A stretch of 64,000 nt of DNA from Roseburia_C sp900315735. GTDB taxonomy: Bacteria > Bacillota > Clostridia > Lachnospirales > Lachnospiraceae. The stretch lies in NCBI GenBank assembly GCA_052118425.1, contig JBQKHF010000008.1; one strand, 5' to 3'. The translations under genes and the position numbers were made by a program. The notes below the pieces were generated by a model. It worked only from the letters and a program-made list of their open reading frames with translations, was not told the DNA's origin and made no database searches. Below, piece by piece: positions 33,463 to 42,736 of the stretch. The first letter of the stretch is position 1. Each line of letters opens with the position of its first letter.

Positions 33463-36400
33463 ATGACAGAAACCTTGGAGTTAAGAAAGAAAATTGAAGA
33501 ACTGGAACAGGAACTGGAAGAAGAACGCGTAAGAAGAAAGATAACAGAAGATTATTCCGACTGTGCAATCTGGGAATATGAGATTGCCACCAAACGATAT
33601 GTCTTATCGAAAAAACTGGGTGGCAAATGGAGTAAGTCCAATATGGTAATCGAGGATTATCAGCAGCAGATGCACAACTGGGGCTTTGTCCATCCGGATG
33701 ACTGGAATATCTTTGATGATTTCTGCGCAGCCATGGACAGAGGGGATGAGCACATCCGCTATGAAGTCCGGCAGGTAAGCGACGAATCCGTATTCGTCTG
33801 GTTCCGCTATGTGGGAATTCCGGTTTACGATAAAAATCATAAGCCATATAAAATTATGGGAAAGACCATGGATGTGACAGAGGAAAAGAAGGGACAGGAG
33901 CTTCTGACACAGAAGGCAGAGAGAGATTCCCTGACAGACCTTTTCCATAAGGCAAAAATGAAGGAATTAATTGAAAATTATCTGACTCAGCATGCGGTGG
34001 AAGACCAGGATGCTGCGTTTCTGATTATAGATATTGATGATTTCAAATCCGTCAATGACACATATGGTCATTTATATGGAGATGAAGTCTTAATGAAGGT
34101 GGCAAACGTTCTGATTATGAATTCCTCCTTAGAAGATTATGTAGGACGAATCGGTGGTGATGAGTTCTGTATCTTCTGCCGGGAAAATCATGCAAGAGCA
34201 AGAGCCATGGAAATTGCAGAGCGTATTTCCCGTTCTGCAGACCGCATTTCTTTAGAGGGCAAGAAAGTCACGTTAAGTATGGGAATTGCATCCTATCCAA
34301 AGGATGCATCCACTTATGAAGGCTTGTATCAGGCGGCTGACCAGGCATTATACCGGGTAAAACACAGCGGAAAGAATGCCTTCAGTGTTTACGATAAAAA
34401 TTATAATTACGAGAATTATACCACAGAGCGCAAACGTGAAGATACCAAGGAAAGAAGAGAGGATGCCGGTAAGAAAAACATTTTTATCGAGCGTGAAATC
34501 TTTGACTATGCATTCCAGGTAATGGCAGCAGAAGGAAATCTGAAGGAAGCCATCCATAAGATTTTCTTTGAGCTGGGCTTGAAATTCAGCCTGGACTATA
34601 TCGGGTTATTACAGCACGGAGAACAGGATGCGGAAATCTATGAGGAATGGAGCAGCCGGGATGGGAAAATCGAGCTGAACTATTATACCCGCAACTGGAA
34701 AAAGATTCAGGAATATTTTCAGGATCACAGCTTTTCCATTTATAAAAACTGTCTGCAGATGCCGGTCAGCATTGGCAATCAGGTACAGATGCTGGCAGTA
34801 TTCCAGAATGTGGCAGAAGACCATGAGTGGACAGAGTCAGAATGTGAAATCCTTTCCACTTTAACAAAAATGGTAGAAAGTTATCTCTGCCGTTCTTATA
34901 TGCAGCAGGAGGGAAAAGATTCCGGAAAGAAGAACGAAAAAGAGACACCACGGGAGGAACTGGATTCCCTGACCGGAACCTGTACGAAGGACTTCTTTGG
35001 CAGGAAAATCGAGCAGACGCTGCTCTGGCAGGATACCCAGTATGCAGTGGCAGTACTTGGCATCCGGGGTTATGAAGATATTATTGAACGTGGCGGAACA
35101 GAGATGGAGCGGACGCTATTATTCTATCTTGGTTCTCATATCCGCAAGAATTTAAAAGGTAAAGAAATGGTATGTCATCTGAAAGAGGATGAGTTTGCAA
35201 TCTTAATTGACTGCAATCAGGAAGCAGCCATGGAAAAGCTCAATCATATCATGATTACCTTTGAAGCGATGATGGCAGAGAAAAATCTCATTAAAGGGGT
35301 CCGCCTTTATGGAGGAATCTATTATCTCAGCCACCGCTCTTATGGAGCACTGGAAATCTTTAAGATTATGAAATCTTTAAAGAATAAGGCAAAGCGGTAT
35401 TCCACAGAGGAAAACAGCATTTACGAGAACCGGAAGAGTGCCGGAAATGCCATTGATAAGGATGCCGGAATTCTTTACCGTGGAAACCTTTACCGTTTAA
35501 AGAACTTTATTAAGCGGGCAACGGCAGGAGAGAATCTTACGGTTGGATTTATCGGAGGCTCCATTACCCAGGGATGTGCAGCCACCACGCCGGAAAACTG
35601 TTATGCATATCGTGTGTATGCATGGCTGCAGCAGAGATTTCCTAATACGGAGTTCACATATGTGAATGCTGGAATCGGAGGAACTACTTCCCAGTTTGGC
35701 GCAGCCAGAGTAAAAGAAGATCTGCTCCGCCGTCTGCCGGATTTAGTAGTGGTGGAGTTCTCTGTCAATGATGAGAGCAGCGAACATTTTATGGAGACCT
35801 ATGAAGGACTGGTGCGGCAGATTTATGGAAGCGAGCAGCGTCCGGCAGTGATGCTGGTTCACAATGTGTATTATGACAGCGGAAAGAGTGCACAGTATTA
35901 TCATGCGAGAATCGGAAGACATTATGGCATTCCATGCATCAGCATGCAGAGCAGCATTTATCCGGAGGTATCTGCAGGACGGCTTCCGGCAGAAAAGATT
36001 ACCGCAGATTTCCTGCATCCGAATGATATGGGACATGAACTGGTAGCCGGAGTAATAACACATTTCTTAGATAAACTGATTCAGAATCCGGCGCAGGAAG
36101 AGGAAGAGGCAAGATACCGGGCGCCGCTTACTTATAACAGCTATGAGAATTGCAGGCGGCTGCAGTATTTTAACAGCAAGCCGGAATTTGATGGGTTTGA
36201 GGAAGACCCGACACCGCAGAAAGATATTACAGACTGCTTCCGCAATGGCTGGATGGCAGAAAAGCAGGGCGCATTTATCCGCTTTACGGTTATGGGAACC
36301 GGAATTGCAGTGCAGTACCGCCGCTCCGTAGCAGGAAAAGCACCAAAGGTAAGAGCCGTTGTAGATGGAGACAGAGAGCATGCAGTTATCTTAGACGGAG

Positions 36401-36561
36401 CCTTCGATGAGACCTGGGGAGACAAGCTGGAACTGACTACTTTAACGGAGCATATGCCTTATGGCAGCCACGAACTGGAGCTTGAAGTAATCGAGACACA
36501 TCCGGATGATGCCGTGCCGTTTTATCTGGCATCCGTCATTGTGGCAGGAACCGGAAAATAA
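33463..36561 (+). CDS. PAS-GGDEF-GGDEF*-SGNH fusion: diguanylate cyclase joined to CE17-type mannan acetylesterase
   Basis: A single uninterrupted 1032-residue frame. In order: coiled coil (1-27); PAS-like domain (about 28-140); GGDEF domain with intact GGDEF at 231-235; a helical/GAF-like linker (about 330-490); a degenerate GGDEF domain with KEDEF at 574-578; an SGNH esterase domain (about 670-885) with Ser700 in FIGGSITQG, VNDESS and Asp849/His852 in DFLHPND; and a C-terminal beta-sandwich (about 890-1032) like the CBM35 of CE17. The SGNH-CBM part matches the CE17 acetylesterase of Roseburia mannan loci, specific for axial 2-O-acetyl mannose. No transmembrane or signal segment is seen. The start at 33463 follows AAGGAG; a further in-frame ATG at 33436 is less likely. 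No RxxD inhibitory site precedes the first GGDEF. Confidence 0.85.
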   Translation: MTETLELRKKIEELEQELEEERVRRKITEDYSDCAIWEYEIATKRYVLSKKLGGKWSKSNMVIEDYQQQMHNWGFVHPDDWNIFDDFCAAMDRGDEHIRYEVRQVSDESVFVWFRYVGIPVYDKNHKPYKIMGKTMDVTEEKKGQELLTQKAERDSLTDLFHKAKMKELIENYLTQHAVEDQDAAFLIIDIDDFKSVNDTYGHLYGDEVLMKVANVLIMNSSLEDYVGRIGGDEFCIFCRENHARARAMEIAERISRSADRISLEGKKVTLSMGIASYPKDASTYEGLYQAADQALYRVKHSGKNAFSVYDKNYNYENYTTERKREDTKERREDAGKKNIFIEREIFDYAFQVMAAEGNLKEAIHKIFFELGLKFSLDYIGLLQHGEQDAEIYEEWSSRDGKIELNYYTRNWKKIQEYFQDHSFSIYKNCLQMPVSIGNQVQMLAVFQNVAEDHEWTESECEILSTLTKMVESYLCRSYMQQEGKDSGKKNEKETPREELDSLTGTCTKDFFGRKIEQTLLWQDTQYAVAVLGIRGYEDIIERGGTEMERTLLFYLGSHIRKNLKGKEMVCHLKEDEFAILIDCNQEAAMEKLNHIMITFEAMMAEKNLIKGVRLYGGIYYLSHRSYGALEIFKIMKSLKNKAKRYSTEENSIYENRKSAGNAIDKDAGILYRGNLYRLKNFIKRATAGENLTVGFIGGSITQGCAATTPENCYAYRVYAWLQQRFPNTEFTYVNAGIGGTTSQFGAARVKEDLLRRLPDLVVVEFSVNDESSEHFMETYEGLVRQIYGSEQRPAVMLVHNVYYDSGKSAQYYHARIGRHYGIPCISMQSSIYPEVSAGRLPAEKITADFLHPNDMGHELVAGVITHFLDKLIQNPAQEEEEARYRAPLTYNSYENCRRLQYFNSKPEFDGFEEDPTPQKDITDCFRNGWMAEKQGAFIRFTVMGTGIAVQYRRSVAGKAPKVRAVVDGDREHAVILDGAFDETWGDKLELTTLTEHMPYGSHELELEVIETHPDDAVPFYLASVIVAGTGK

Positions 36562-36667
36562 ATGAGCCGGAAAATAAAGTGACCGGAGATAAAAATAACC
36601 AGAAGAGAAGTAACCAGAGATAAATGAACTGAGAATAAGAAACTCGAAAGAGAGAGGATGGAACATC

Positions 36668-37603
36668 ATGAGTAAAGAAATTATATTTTTAAATCCTGTA
36701 TTTACACACAATATCTGGGGCGGAACCCGTCTCAAAGACGATTTTCATTATCCGGTAGAAGGAGATGACATCGGAGAGTGCTGGGGTGTCAGCGCTCATC
36801 CAAACGGAGATGATACCATTGCAGCCGGAACTTATAAAGGAATGAAATTATCCGAGCTTTGGGAAAAACATCCGGAGCTGTTTGGAAATACCGGACTGGA
36901 CCGTTTCCCATTATTAATCAAAATCATCGATGCCAAAGCAGACTTAAGTATTCAGGTACATCCGGATGATGCTTATGCCAGGGAGCATGAAAACGGCTCT
37001 TTGGGAAAGACCGAGTGCTGGTATATCATAGACTGTAAAGAAGATTCTGCACTGGTAGTGGGACACAATGCAAAAACAAGAGAAGAGTTAAAAGATATGG
37101 TAGAGAACGGACGCTGGAATGATTTCATCCGTGAGATTCCGGTAAAGAAAGGGGATTTCATTCAGATAGACCCTGGAACCGTACATGCCATCAAAGGTGG
37201 CATCATGATATTGGAAACCCAGCAGAACAGTGATATCACCTATCGTGTTTATGATTACGACCGTCTCAGCAACGGCGTACCACGGGAACTTCATATCAAA
37301 CAGAGTCTGGAGGTGATAACTGTGCCGGCAAAATCCGTAGAAAACAGTATTTTGCACACCCAGGCAAAACCGGATGAAGTACAGCGCCTGATAAGCTGTA
37401 ACTATTATTCTGTATACCGCATTGATGTTGCAGATAAAGTAAGCTTCAAGCAGGATCATCCTTTCTTAATCATGAGTGTATTAGATGGCGAAGGAACCTT
37501 AAACGGAACTTCTCTTAAGAAGGGTGACCACCTGATTCTTCCAAATGATTATGGAATGGTAGAGCTTTCCGGCTCTATGCAGATTATCGCATCCTCCCTG
37601 TAG
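36668..37603 (+). CDS. manA: Mannose-6-phosphate isomerase, short type
   Basis: A 311-residue class I phosphomannose isomerase of the short Gram-positive type, a zinc cupin enzyme converting mannose-6-phosphate to fructose-6-phosphate. Zinc and active-site motifs are intact: QVHPDD, LGKTECWYI and IDPGTVHAIKGG. It completes the path from mannose-1-phosphate into glycolysis. The 107-bp gap upstream contains imperfect GACCGGAGATAAA-type repeats without clear meaning. Its stop codon lies 13 bp before hairpin element copy 3. Confidence 0.92.
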   Translation: MSKEIIFLNPVFTHNIWGGTRLKDDFHYPVEGDDIGECWGVSAHPNGDDTIAAGTYKGMKLSELWEKHPELFGNTGLDRFPLLIKIIDAKADLSIQVHPDDAYAREHENGSLGKTECWYIIDCKEDSALVVGHNAKTREELKDMVENGRWNDFIREIPVKKGDFIQIDPGTVHAIKGGIMILETQQNSDITYRVYDYDRLSNGVPRELHIKQSLEVITVPAKSVENSILHTQAKPDEVQRLISCNYYSVYRIDVADKVSFKQDHPFLIMSVLDGEGTLNGTSLKKGDHLILPNDYGMVELSGSMQIIASSL

Positions 37604-37615
37604 AGGATAGATACT

Positions 37616-38046
37616 CCGGTGGCTGCAAAATATTTTTGAAAAGAAATTTGAATGAAACCTGTCTGCCGCTTTTTTCAAAATGCTTTGGCAGAATGTGTGC
37701 AATTCTTATGGGCACGGCGTTCTTTTGTTGATAAAAAGCGTCTTGCTAAGGTTTGACAAAGAGCCAGAAGCTGTGCGCCTGCCACGGATACATTTTGAAT
37801 GGCGATTAGAGGCTCTTAGAAATTTGCCTATCATTGGCAACTTGGCCGCAGGGATGCGGCAAAGAGGCGGCAAGTTGAACATGGATGTGAATTTGCCGCC
37901 GGTTGCCGGAATGACCTTTTCGTACAGACAAATTTCTTAGAGCCTCTTTCGGCATGATACAGTATCCGCGACAGACGTACAGATTCTGTTTTTTGTTAAA
38001 GCCGAAGCAAGATACTTTATCATCAGAAGTATTTTGCAGCCATCGG
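37616..38046 (+). repeat. Long imperfect-hairpin element, copy 3 (431 bp)
   Basis: Ends 37616-37632 and 38030-38046 are inverted repeats of 17 bp with one wobble pair. Core: 37808-37826 pairs with 37929-37947 (19 bp, one mismatch); GGCAAC (37836-37841) with GTTGCC (37902-37907); hairpin GCCGCA-GGGA-TGCGGC (37845-37860); hairpin GGCGGCAA/TTGCCGCC (37866-37900) carrying the invariant 20-nt loop. Relative to copies 1 and 2 the stems have changed on both sides while pairing is kept. It sits in the 636-bp gap between manA and GH26; the rest of that gap (38047-38239) is an A-rich leader with no other structure that I recognise. Confidence 0.85.
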
Positions 38047-38239
38047 AAGCAGATATGTATCGCAGGGCGAAAGCACTGCTGCATATAGAAGAAAACTACA
38101 CCAGAAAGAATCCCGGAGAAGTTCTTGCTGGTGCAGAGCATAAGAAGCGGAGGTGTAAGGAAAAGAGAGCACGAAGACAGTAACAGACAAAAGCAAAGAG
38201 AGAATGCAAAGAAAAAATTAAAGGTTGGAGAGAAAGAAT

Positions 38240-41200
38240 ATGAACAAATTGGGGAAACGCATCGCAGCAGGTGCGTTATCAGCGATTCTGGTATTTTCCG
38301 TATGTTCGGAAACCGGAATGTTTCTGCAGCAGGAAGGCAGCCAGACTGTCCTTGCAGCAGAAGGGGATGCCATTGCATCCATCAGTGGAATCACGCCATT
38401 GTATGATGGTGCGGAAGTAACATTTGACAGTGCCAGCGGCTGGGATGAAAAGTCAGAGACACAGCTGGCTTTAACGACTGAGCAGGCATTAAAGAAAGGT
38501 GCATCCGTCAAAATGAACTTCCTGATTCCAAAGGATAAAGCGGAGTTTAGTGGATATATCAAATTTAAGGCAGTAGCAAGACTTGGAAGCGACTGGACCT
38601 GGACAGAGTCAGACCAGAGCGGAAGCAAGACCTTAGCACTGACCAGGGATGATTTTACAGAGACAGCAGACGGAGCGTATATGTCTGCACCGGTTACATT
38701 TACATTTTCCGGAGATAACATTACAGAAGATAAGCTTGCAAGCTTTACCATTGTGCTGGCAGGAACGGAATGTGATTTCAGCGGAGTCACTTATGTGAAA
38801 AATGTGGAATTAATCGACGGAACAGCCACCACCGGTGGAAATGAAGAGACCCATGAGAAACTTGTCTATGAAAAGGCAGATGCAAAGGATATCGACATAG
38901 ACTTCAGTTCACTTGATGCAGAGGACTGGGGCGCTACCATGCCGATGATTAGCTATGATGAAAGCATTTCTGATGTATCGGTAACTGAGAATGCCATTGT
39001 GCGTGCAAAATTCAGCATTGATGAAGAAATGTATCAGTCCCTCGTATCCGGAGCATTAAAGGTGCAGTCCGTTATGAAGACACAGGATGGCTGGGAATGG
39101 AATCAGGCAGCAAAAATGCCGGAGCTGACACAGGAGAGTGTCACTGCAGACGGTTCATCCTATAGCTTTTTGGCAGAATTTGCTTATTCCGGAGTGAAGG
39201 AAGGGGCTTTAAAAGGCATTTACTTCCGTTTGGCAGGTGTAGGACCAAAAGGAAAAGTAACCGTTTCTGATGTAAAGGTTTCCAATGTGGAAAAAGGGGA
39301 AGCACCTCTTCCGGAAGCAGATCCTACAGTAGTAGACGATTTTGAAAGTGCACAGTTAGGAACAGATGGCGGCTGGGAACAGGAAAGCGGCTGGCAGCAT
39401 ACAAACGGACTGACCCGCAAAGTTGTTTCCTATGCAGGAAGCCAGATGTTAGAGCTGGGACTGGATTATACCGGATGTGGCGGATATACCTGGAGTGAAG
39501 CAAAGATAAAGAAGAACTTTGCAGAAGGAATTGATGTATCTGCATACAACAGACTTACCTTTACCCTGATTGCCCCAAAAGAATTTAGTGGATTTAAGAC
39601 CAAGGTATTTGGTAAAAACAGTGATTCAGAAGAAGTAATCATTGAAAAAGAAGGTGTGGTTGAGACAACAGATTTAGGCGATGGAATGGTAAAAGCAGAC
39701 GTAACCGTAAGCTTTTCTCCAAATGCAGAGAAATTAACAGATCTTACCATTGGAATTGTTGGTGTCAGCACAACCTTTGTGGGAAATGTATATCTTGACG
39801 ATATCAGACTTTCCCAGTATAATGCGGCAGCAGATTTTGTGGATATCACTTCTGTTCCACAGGCAGGAACGGTAGCAGATACCAGTAAAATGCCGGCAAC
39901 AGTAACACTTTCTGATGCCAATGCAACAACAGAAACAAAAGCATTGTACGCATATCTTACCGGACTTTCTGAGTCTGATGAGGTACTGTTTGGACATCAG
40001 AATGATACCCATAAGCATGTAACAGGAAGAAGTGGCGTTTATTCCGATACCAAGGACGTAACCGGAAGTATCAGTGGTATCGTTGGAATCGACTCCCTTT
40101 CCTTAACAGGAGCAGAACTTGGCATGGATAATGTGGATGATGCCATTGCAGAAACTGTAAAAATCAGTAAAGAAGCAGCGGCAGAAGGAGCAATCCTTAC
40201 CCTTTCTACCCATATGCCAAATATGAGCGACAGCAAGATTAAAGCAACACCGGATGCAAGCAGACCATATGATTTTTCTGCCTGTGATTTCTCAGAATCC
40301 AAGAACTTAAGCAACAACTGTTCCAAAGAGGTTCTTCCGGGTGGAAAATACAATGCACAGTTCTGTGCATATCTTGATATTTTAGCAGATTATGCCAACG
40401 GACTGGGCGATATCCCGGTATTATTCCGTCCGTTCCATGAGAACACCGGAGGATGGTTCTGGTGGGGCTCTGCAACAACAGACATTGAGACTTACAATGC
40501 ACTGTTCCGTTATGCCCATGATTACCTGACTGAAGAAAAAGGTGTACATAACTTTATTTACGTTTATTCTCCGGGCGGACCAATTGAGACAGAGTCAGCT
40601 TATGAGAAGAGATATCCGGGAGATGAGTATGTGGATATCGTAGCATTTGATTACTATGATGATTACAATACTTATCCTGCAACTTATTCTGATGATTTCA
40701 TGAAAGGTCTTGCAAAGACCTGTCAGGTGGTAAAGAGCTTTGGTGACAAACATGGCAAGATTGCTGCAATTTCCGAGACCGGTGTCCGGGTGCAGAAGGC
40801 AGATGGTTCTGACAATGAAGGTATTCTGGTAAAAGATAACCCAATCAAGGGACAGAACTGGTACTCAAAAGTAAATGCTATTGCCAAAGAAAATGGCATG
40901 CCATATTTCTTAGTATGGGCAAACTTCTCAGATACGAACTTCTATGTTCCGTATAAATACAATGATACCAAGGGACAGGAGTTAATCAATGAATTTATTG
41001 ACTTCTATAATGAGAGTTCCACCATATTTGCAAATGGAACCAATTTCTATGGAAATGTAGACAACAGTGCAGTAACCAATGGCAACACCAATCAGAATCC
41101 GGGCGGATATTTCACCAATGTATTTTCAAAAGATGCACTGGTAGGAGCCAAGAGCCTGTATGCTTATGTAAAGAATGCAAATAAAGTACAGTTCATTCTG

Positions 41201-42292
41201 GCAAACGGCGAGAACAAAGTAACTTTAGATGCAGCAGTAACAGGAAAGAATGAGAGCAGCAAAGCAGCAAAAGGTAATATTTATCTTGCAGCAAACAGCG
41301 GCGTGAAGGCTTATAAAGCAGATGTTACAGAAGAAGATTTGGCAGCACTTGGAAAGACAGATGTAGGAACGATTACTTTAGTGGCAGATGGAAAAACATT
41401 ATCCACTCTTTCCTTTGTCAGCTTTGGACAGGAAAAGGCAACTTTGCCGGCAAATGTAATTGAGAACTTTGAACTCTATTACGGAGACGATGATTACCTC
41501 AATGGAACCTTTACCGAGAACTCAGCTGCAGGCTGTAGTTCTGCTTTCCGCCTGACAGATGAAAAGTCCGGTGGTACTTATGGAGGAGCCTTTGACTATA
41601 CGTTAAAATCCAGTGGACCTGAGGTATGGACCGGAAGACAGAAAGGACTTTCTGTCAATGACTACAGTGCTTACAATGCACTTACCATGTGGGTAAAACC
41701 GGATGGCAAGGGACAGAAGTTAGTCATCCAGTTAGTATCAAACGGCGAAGATTTTGAAGCACATCTGACTGATTTTGTGGCAACATCCGATGCAAAATAT
41801 GTCACCATTCCTTTTGATAAATTAAAGGGAAAAAATGGTGGAACCTTTGACCCGTCTAATGTGACAAAATTTGCCGTATGGTGCAACAGCGTGGACTATG
41901 TCAATGGAGTAGATTTAAACTCTACCATCGTATTTGATGACATCCAGTGCATTAAGCTTACCGATAAGGAATTAGAGGAAGCAAAGAGCAATCCGTACTA
42001 TGACAAGGGATATATTGTAACAGATACTTCCTATGTCAAAGAAACTCCATCCGGTAATGGAGATAACGGACAGAATCCGGGTAATGGAAATGGTTCAGGA
42101 GCAGTTACAACACCAACTGCAACACCAATCACCACAGCACCGGCAGCAGACAACACTGCAGCAGCAAAAACCAAGACCGGAGATACCACACCAATCGTAT
42201 TATGGAGCATTGTTGCGGTAATATCTGGAAGTGTAGCAGTGGTACTCATAAGACGCAAAAAACTTCCATTTTCCAATCGGAAAATAAAATAA
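38240..42292 (+). CDS. Cell-wall-anchored GH26 beta-mannanase, multimodular
   Basis: A 1350-residue secreted endo-mannanase. A signal peptide (about 1-38, ending near VLAA) is followed by two related beta-sandwich modules (about 40-195 and 205-360), a third carbohydrate-binding module (about 365-525, CBM23/27-like), the GH26 barrel (about 545-900) with acid/base Glu734 in FRPFHENTGGWFWWG and nucleophile Glu846 in AISETGVR, another CBM23-like module (about 1010-1265), a Gly/Asn/Thr/Pro linker, and a sorting-type tail: KTGD (1312-1315), hydrophobic helix, RRKK. It would cut mannan at the cell surface to feed the importer. The ATG at 38240 follows GGAGAG; TTG at 38225 is unlikely. It is bracketed by hairpin elements 3 and 2. 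Confidence 0.9.
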   Translation: MNKLGKRIAAGALSAILVFSVCSETGMFLQQEGSQTVLAAEGDAIASISGITPLYDGAEVTFDSASGWDEKSETQLALTTEQALKKGASVKMNFLIPKDKAEFSGYIKFKAVARLGSDWTWTESDQSGSKTLALTRDDFTETADGAYMSAPVTFTFSGDNITEDKLASFTIVLAGTECDFSGVTYVKNVELIDGTATTGGNEETHEKLVYEKADAKDIDIDFSSLDAEDWGATMPMISYDESISDVSVTENAIVRAKFSIDEEMYQSLVSGALKVQSVMKTQDGWEWNQAAKMPELTQESVTADGSSYSFLAEFAYSGVKEGALKGIYFRLAGVGPKGKVTVSDVKVSNVEKGEAPLPEADPTVVDDFESAQLGTDGGWEQESGWQHTNGLTRKVVSYAGSQMLELGLDYTGCGGYTWSEAKIKKNFAEGIDVSAYNRLTFTLIAPKEFSGFKTKVFGKNSDSEEVIIEKEGVVETTDLGDGMVKADVTVSFSPNAEKLTDLTIGIVGVSTTFVGNVYLDDIRLSQYNAAADFVDITSVPQAGTVADTSKMPATVTLSDANATTETKALYAYLTGLSESDEVLFGHQNDTHKHVTGRSGVYSDTKDVTGSISGIVGIDSLSLTGAELGMDNVDDAIAETVKISKEAAAEGAILTLSTHMPNMSDSKIKATPDASRPYDFSACDFSESKNLSNNCSKEVLPGGKYNAQFCAYLDILADYANGLGDIPVLFRPFHENTGGWFWWGSATTDIETYNALFRYAHDYLTEEKGVHNFIYVYSPGGPIETESAYEKRYPGDEYVDIVAFDYYDDYNTYPATYSDDFMKGLAKTCQVVKSFGDKHGKIAAISETGVRVQKADGSDNEGILVKDNPIKGQNWYSKVNAIAKENGMPYFLVWANFSDTNFYVPYKYNDTKGQELINEFIDFYNESSTIFANGTNFYGNVDNSAVTNGNTNQNPGGYFTNVFSKDALVGAKSLYAYVKNANKVQFILANGENKVTLDAAVTGKNESSKAAKGNIYLAANSGVKAYKADVTEEDLAALGKTDVGTITLVADGKTLSTLSFVSFGQEKATLPANVIENFELYYGDDDYLNGTFTENSAAGCSSAFRLTDEKSGGTYGGAFDYTLKSSGPEVWTGRQKGLSVNDYSAYNALTMWVKPDGKGQKLVIQLVSNGEDFEAHLTDFVATSDAKYVTIPFDKLKGKNGGTFDPSNVTKFAVWCNSVDYVNGVDLNSTIVFDDIQCIKLTDKELEEAKSNPYYDKGYIVTDTSYVKETPSGNGDNGQNPGNGNGSGAVTTPTATPITTAPAADNTAAAKTKTGDTTPIVLWSIVAVISGSVAVVLIRRKKLPFSNRKIK

Positions 42293-42327
42293 AAAATAGA
42301 AAAATAGATTTCTACCATTTTTAATGT

Positions 42328-42373
42328 AAAACACTCTATCCCGAAACAGGTGTTTCGTGGTAGAGTGTTTTTA
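42328..42373 (+). terminator. Terminator of the GH26 gene
   Basis: AAAACACTCTA (from 42328) pairs with TAGAGTGTTTT (42361-42371), and inside it CGAAACA with TGTTTCG, giving a long stem ending in T5. It separates GH26 from hairpin element copy 2, which begins 24 bp later. Confidence 0.88.
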
Positions 42374-42396
42374 TAACGAAAACGATTGAGAGAATG

Positions 42397-42702
42397 CTTC
42401 TGCAATTGTGAAAGATGATATATTTTTCAGATTGGAATATATCTGGGCGGTTCGTCGAAGTACGGATGCATTTTTAAGGGCTGCTAAGGGCACTTGGAAT
42501 TTTGTCCGGCATCTGGCAACGCTGGCACAGGGAAGTGCCAGCGAGGCACATATGAACATGGATGTGAATTTGTGCCGGTTGCCGGAAAAAAATAATAGTC
42601 AAAATTCTTAGTGCCCCCTGCAGTCCTTATGTCGCATCCGCACTCGACGAACCACACAGATATTGCATAAAAAATAAACATCATTTTTCACAATTGCAGA
42701 AG
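42397..42702 (+). repeat. Long imperfect-hairpin element, copy 2 (306 bp)
   Basis: Ends 42397-42413 and 42686-42702 form a perfect 17-bp inverted repeat. Core: 42488-42504 pairs with 42600-42616; GGCAAC (42515-42520) pairs with GTTGCC; hairpin CGCTGGCAC-AGGGAA-GTGCCAGCG (42520-42543); hairpin GGCACA/TGTGCC (42545-42576) with the invariant 20-nt loop. It is closest to copy 1 in the inner arms (for example GGTTCGTCGAAGTACGGATGC against GGTTCGCCGAAGTACAGATGC). It occupies most of the 444-bp gap between GH26 and GH1 and ends 34 bp before the GH1 start, so it could form a leader structure on GH1 mRNA if a promoter lies upstream. Confidence 0.85.
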
Positions 42703-42736
42703 AATCATACAAGAAATAGTTTCAGGAGGAAAATAA

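Noticed and set aside
36562..36667. Repeats GACCGGAGATAAA/TAACCAGAGATAAA before manA as regulatory sites
   Set aside because: They are short, degenerate and purine-rich, giving no clear symmetry; chance or past slippage is as likely.
37680..38406. Open frames within and after element copy 3 (37680-37940, 38125-38406 plus; 37806-38378 minus)
   Set aside because: They run through the hairpin element and the GH26 leader with no ribosome binding site or recognisable protein.
1109..42702. Hairpin elements as simple rho-independent terminators or IS200/IS605-type transposons
   Set aside because: They are 306-525 bp with no T-run at the end, copy 2 follows a separate complete terminator, and none contains a transposase frame. 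No clear target-site duplications were found, so classic MITE status is also unproven.
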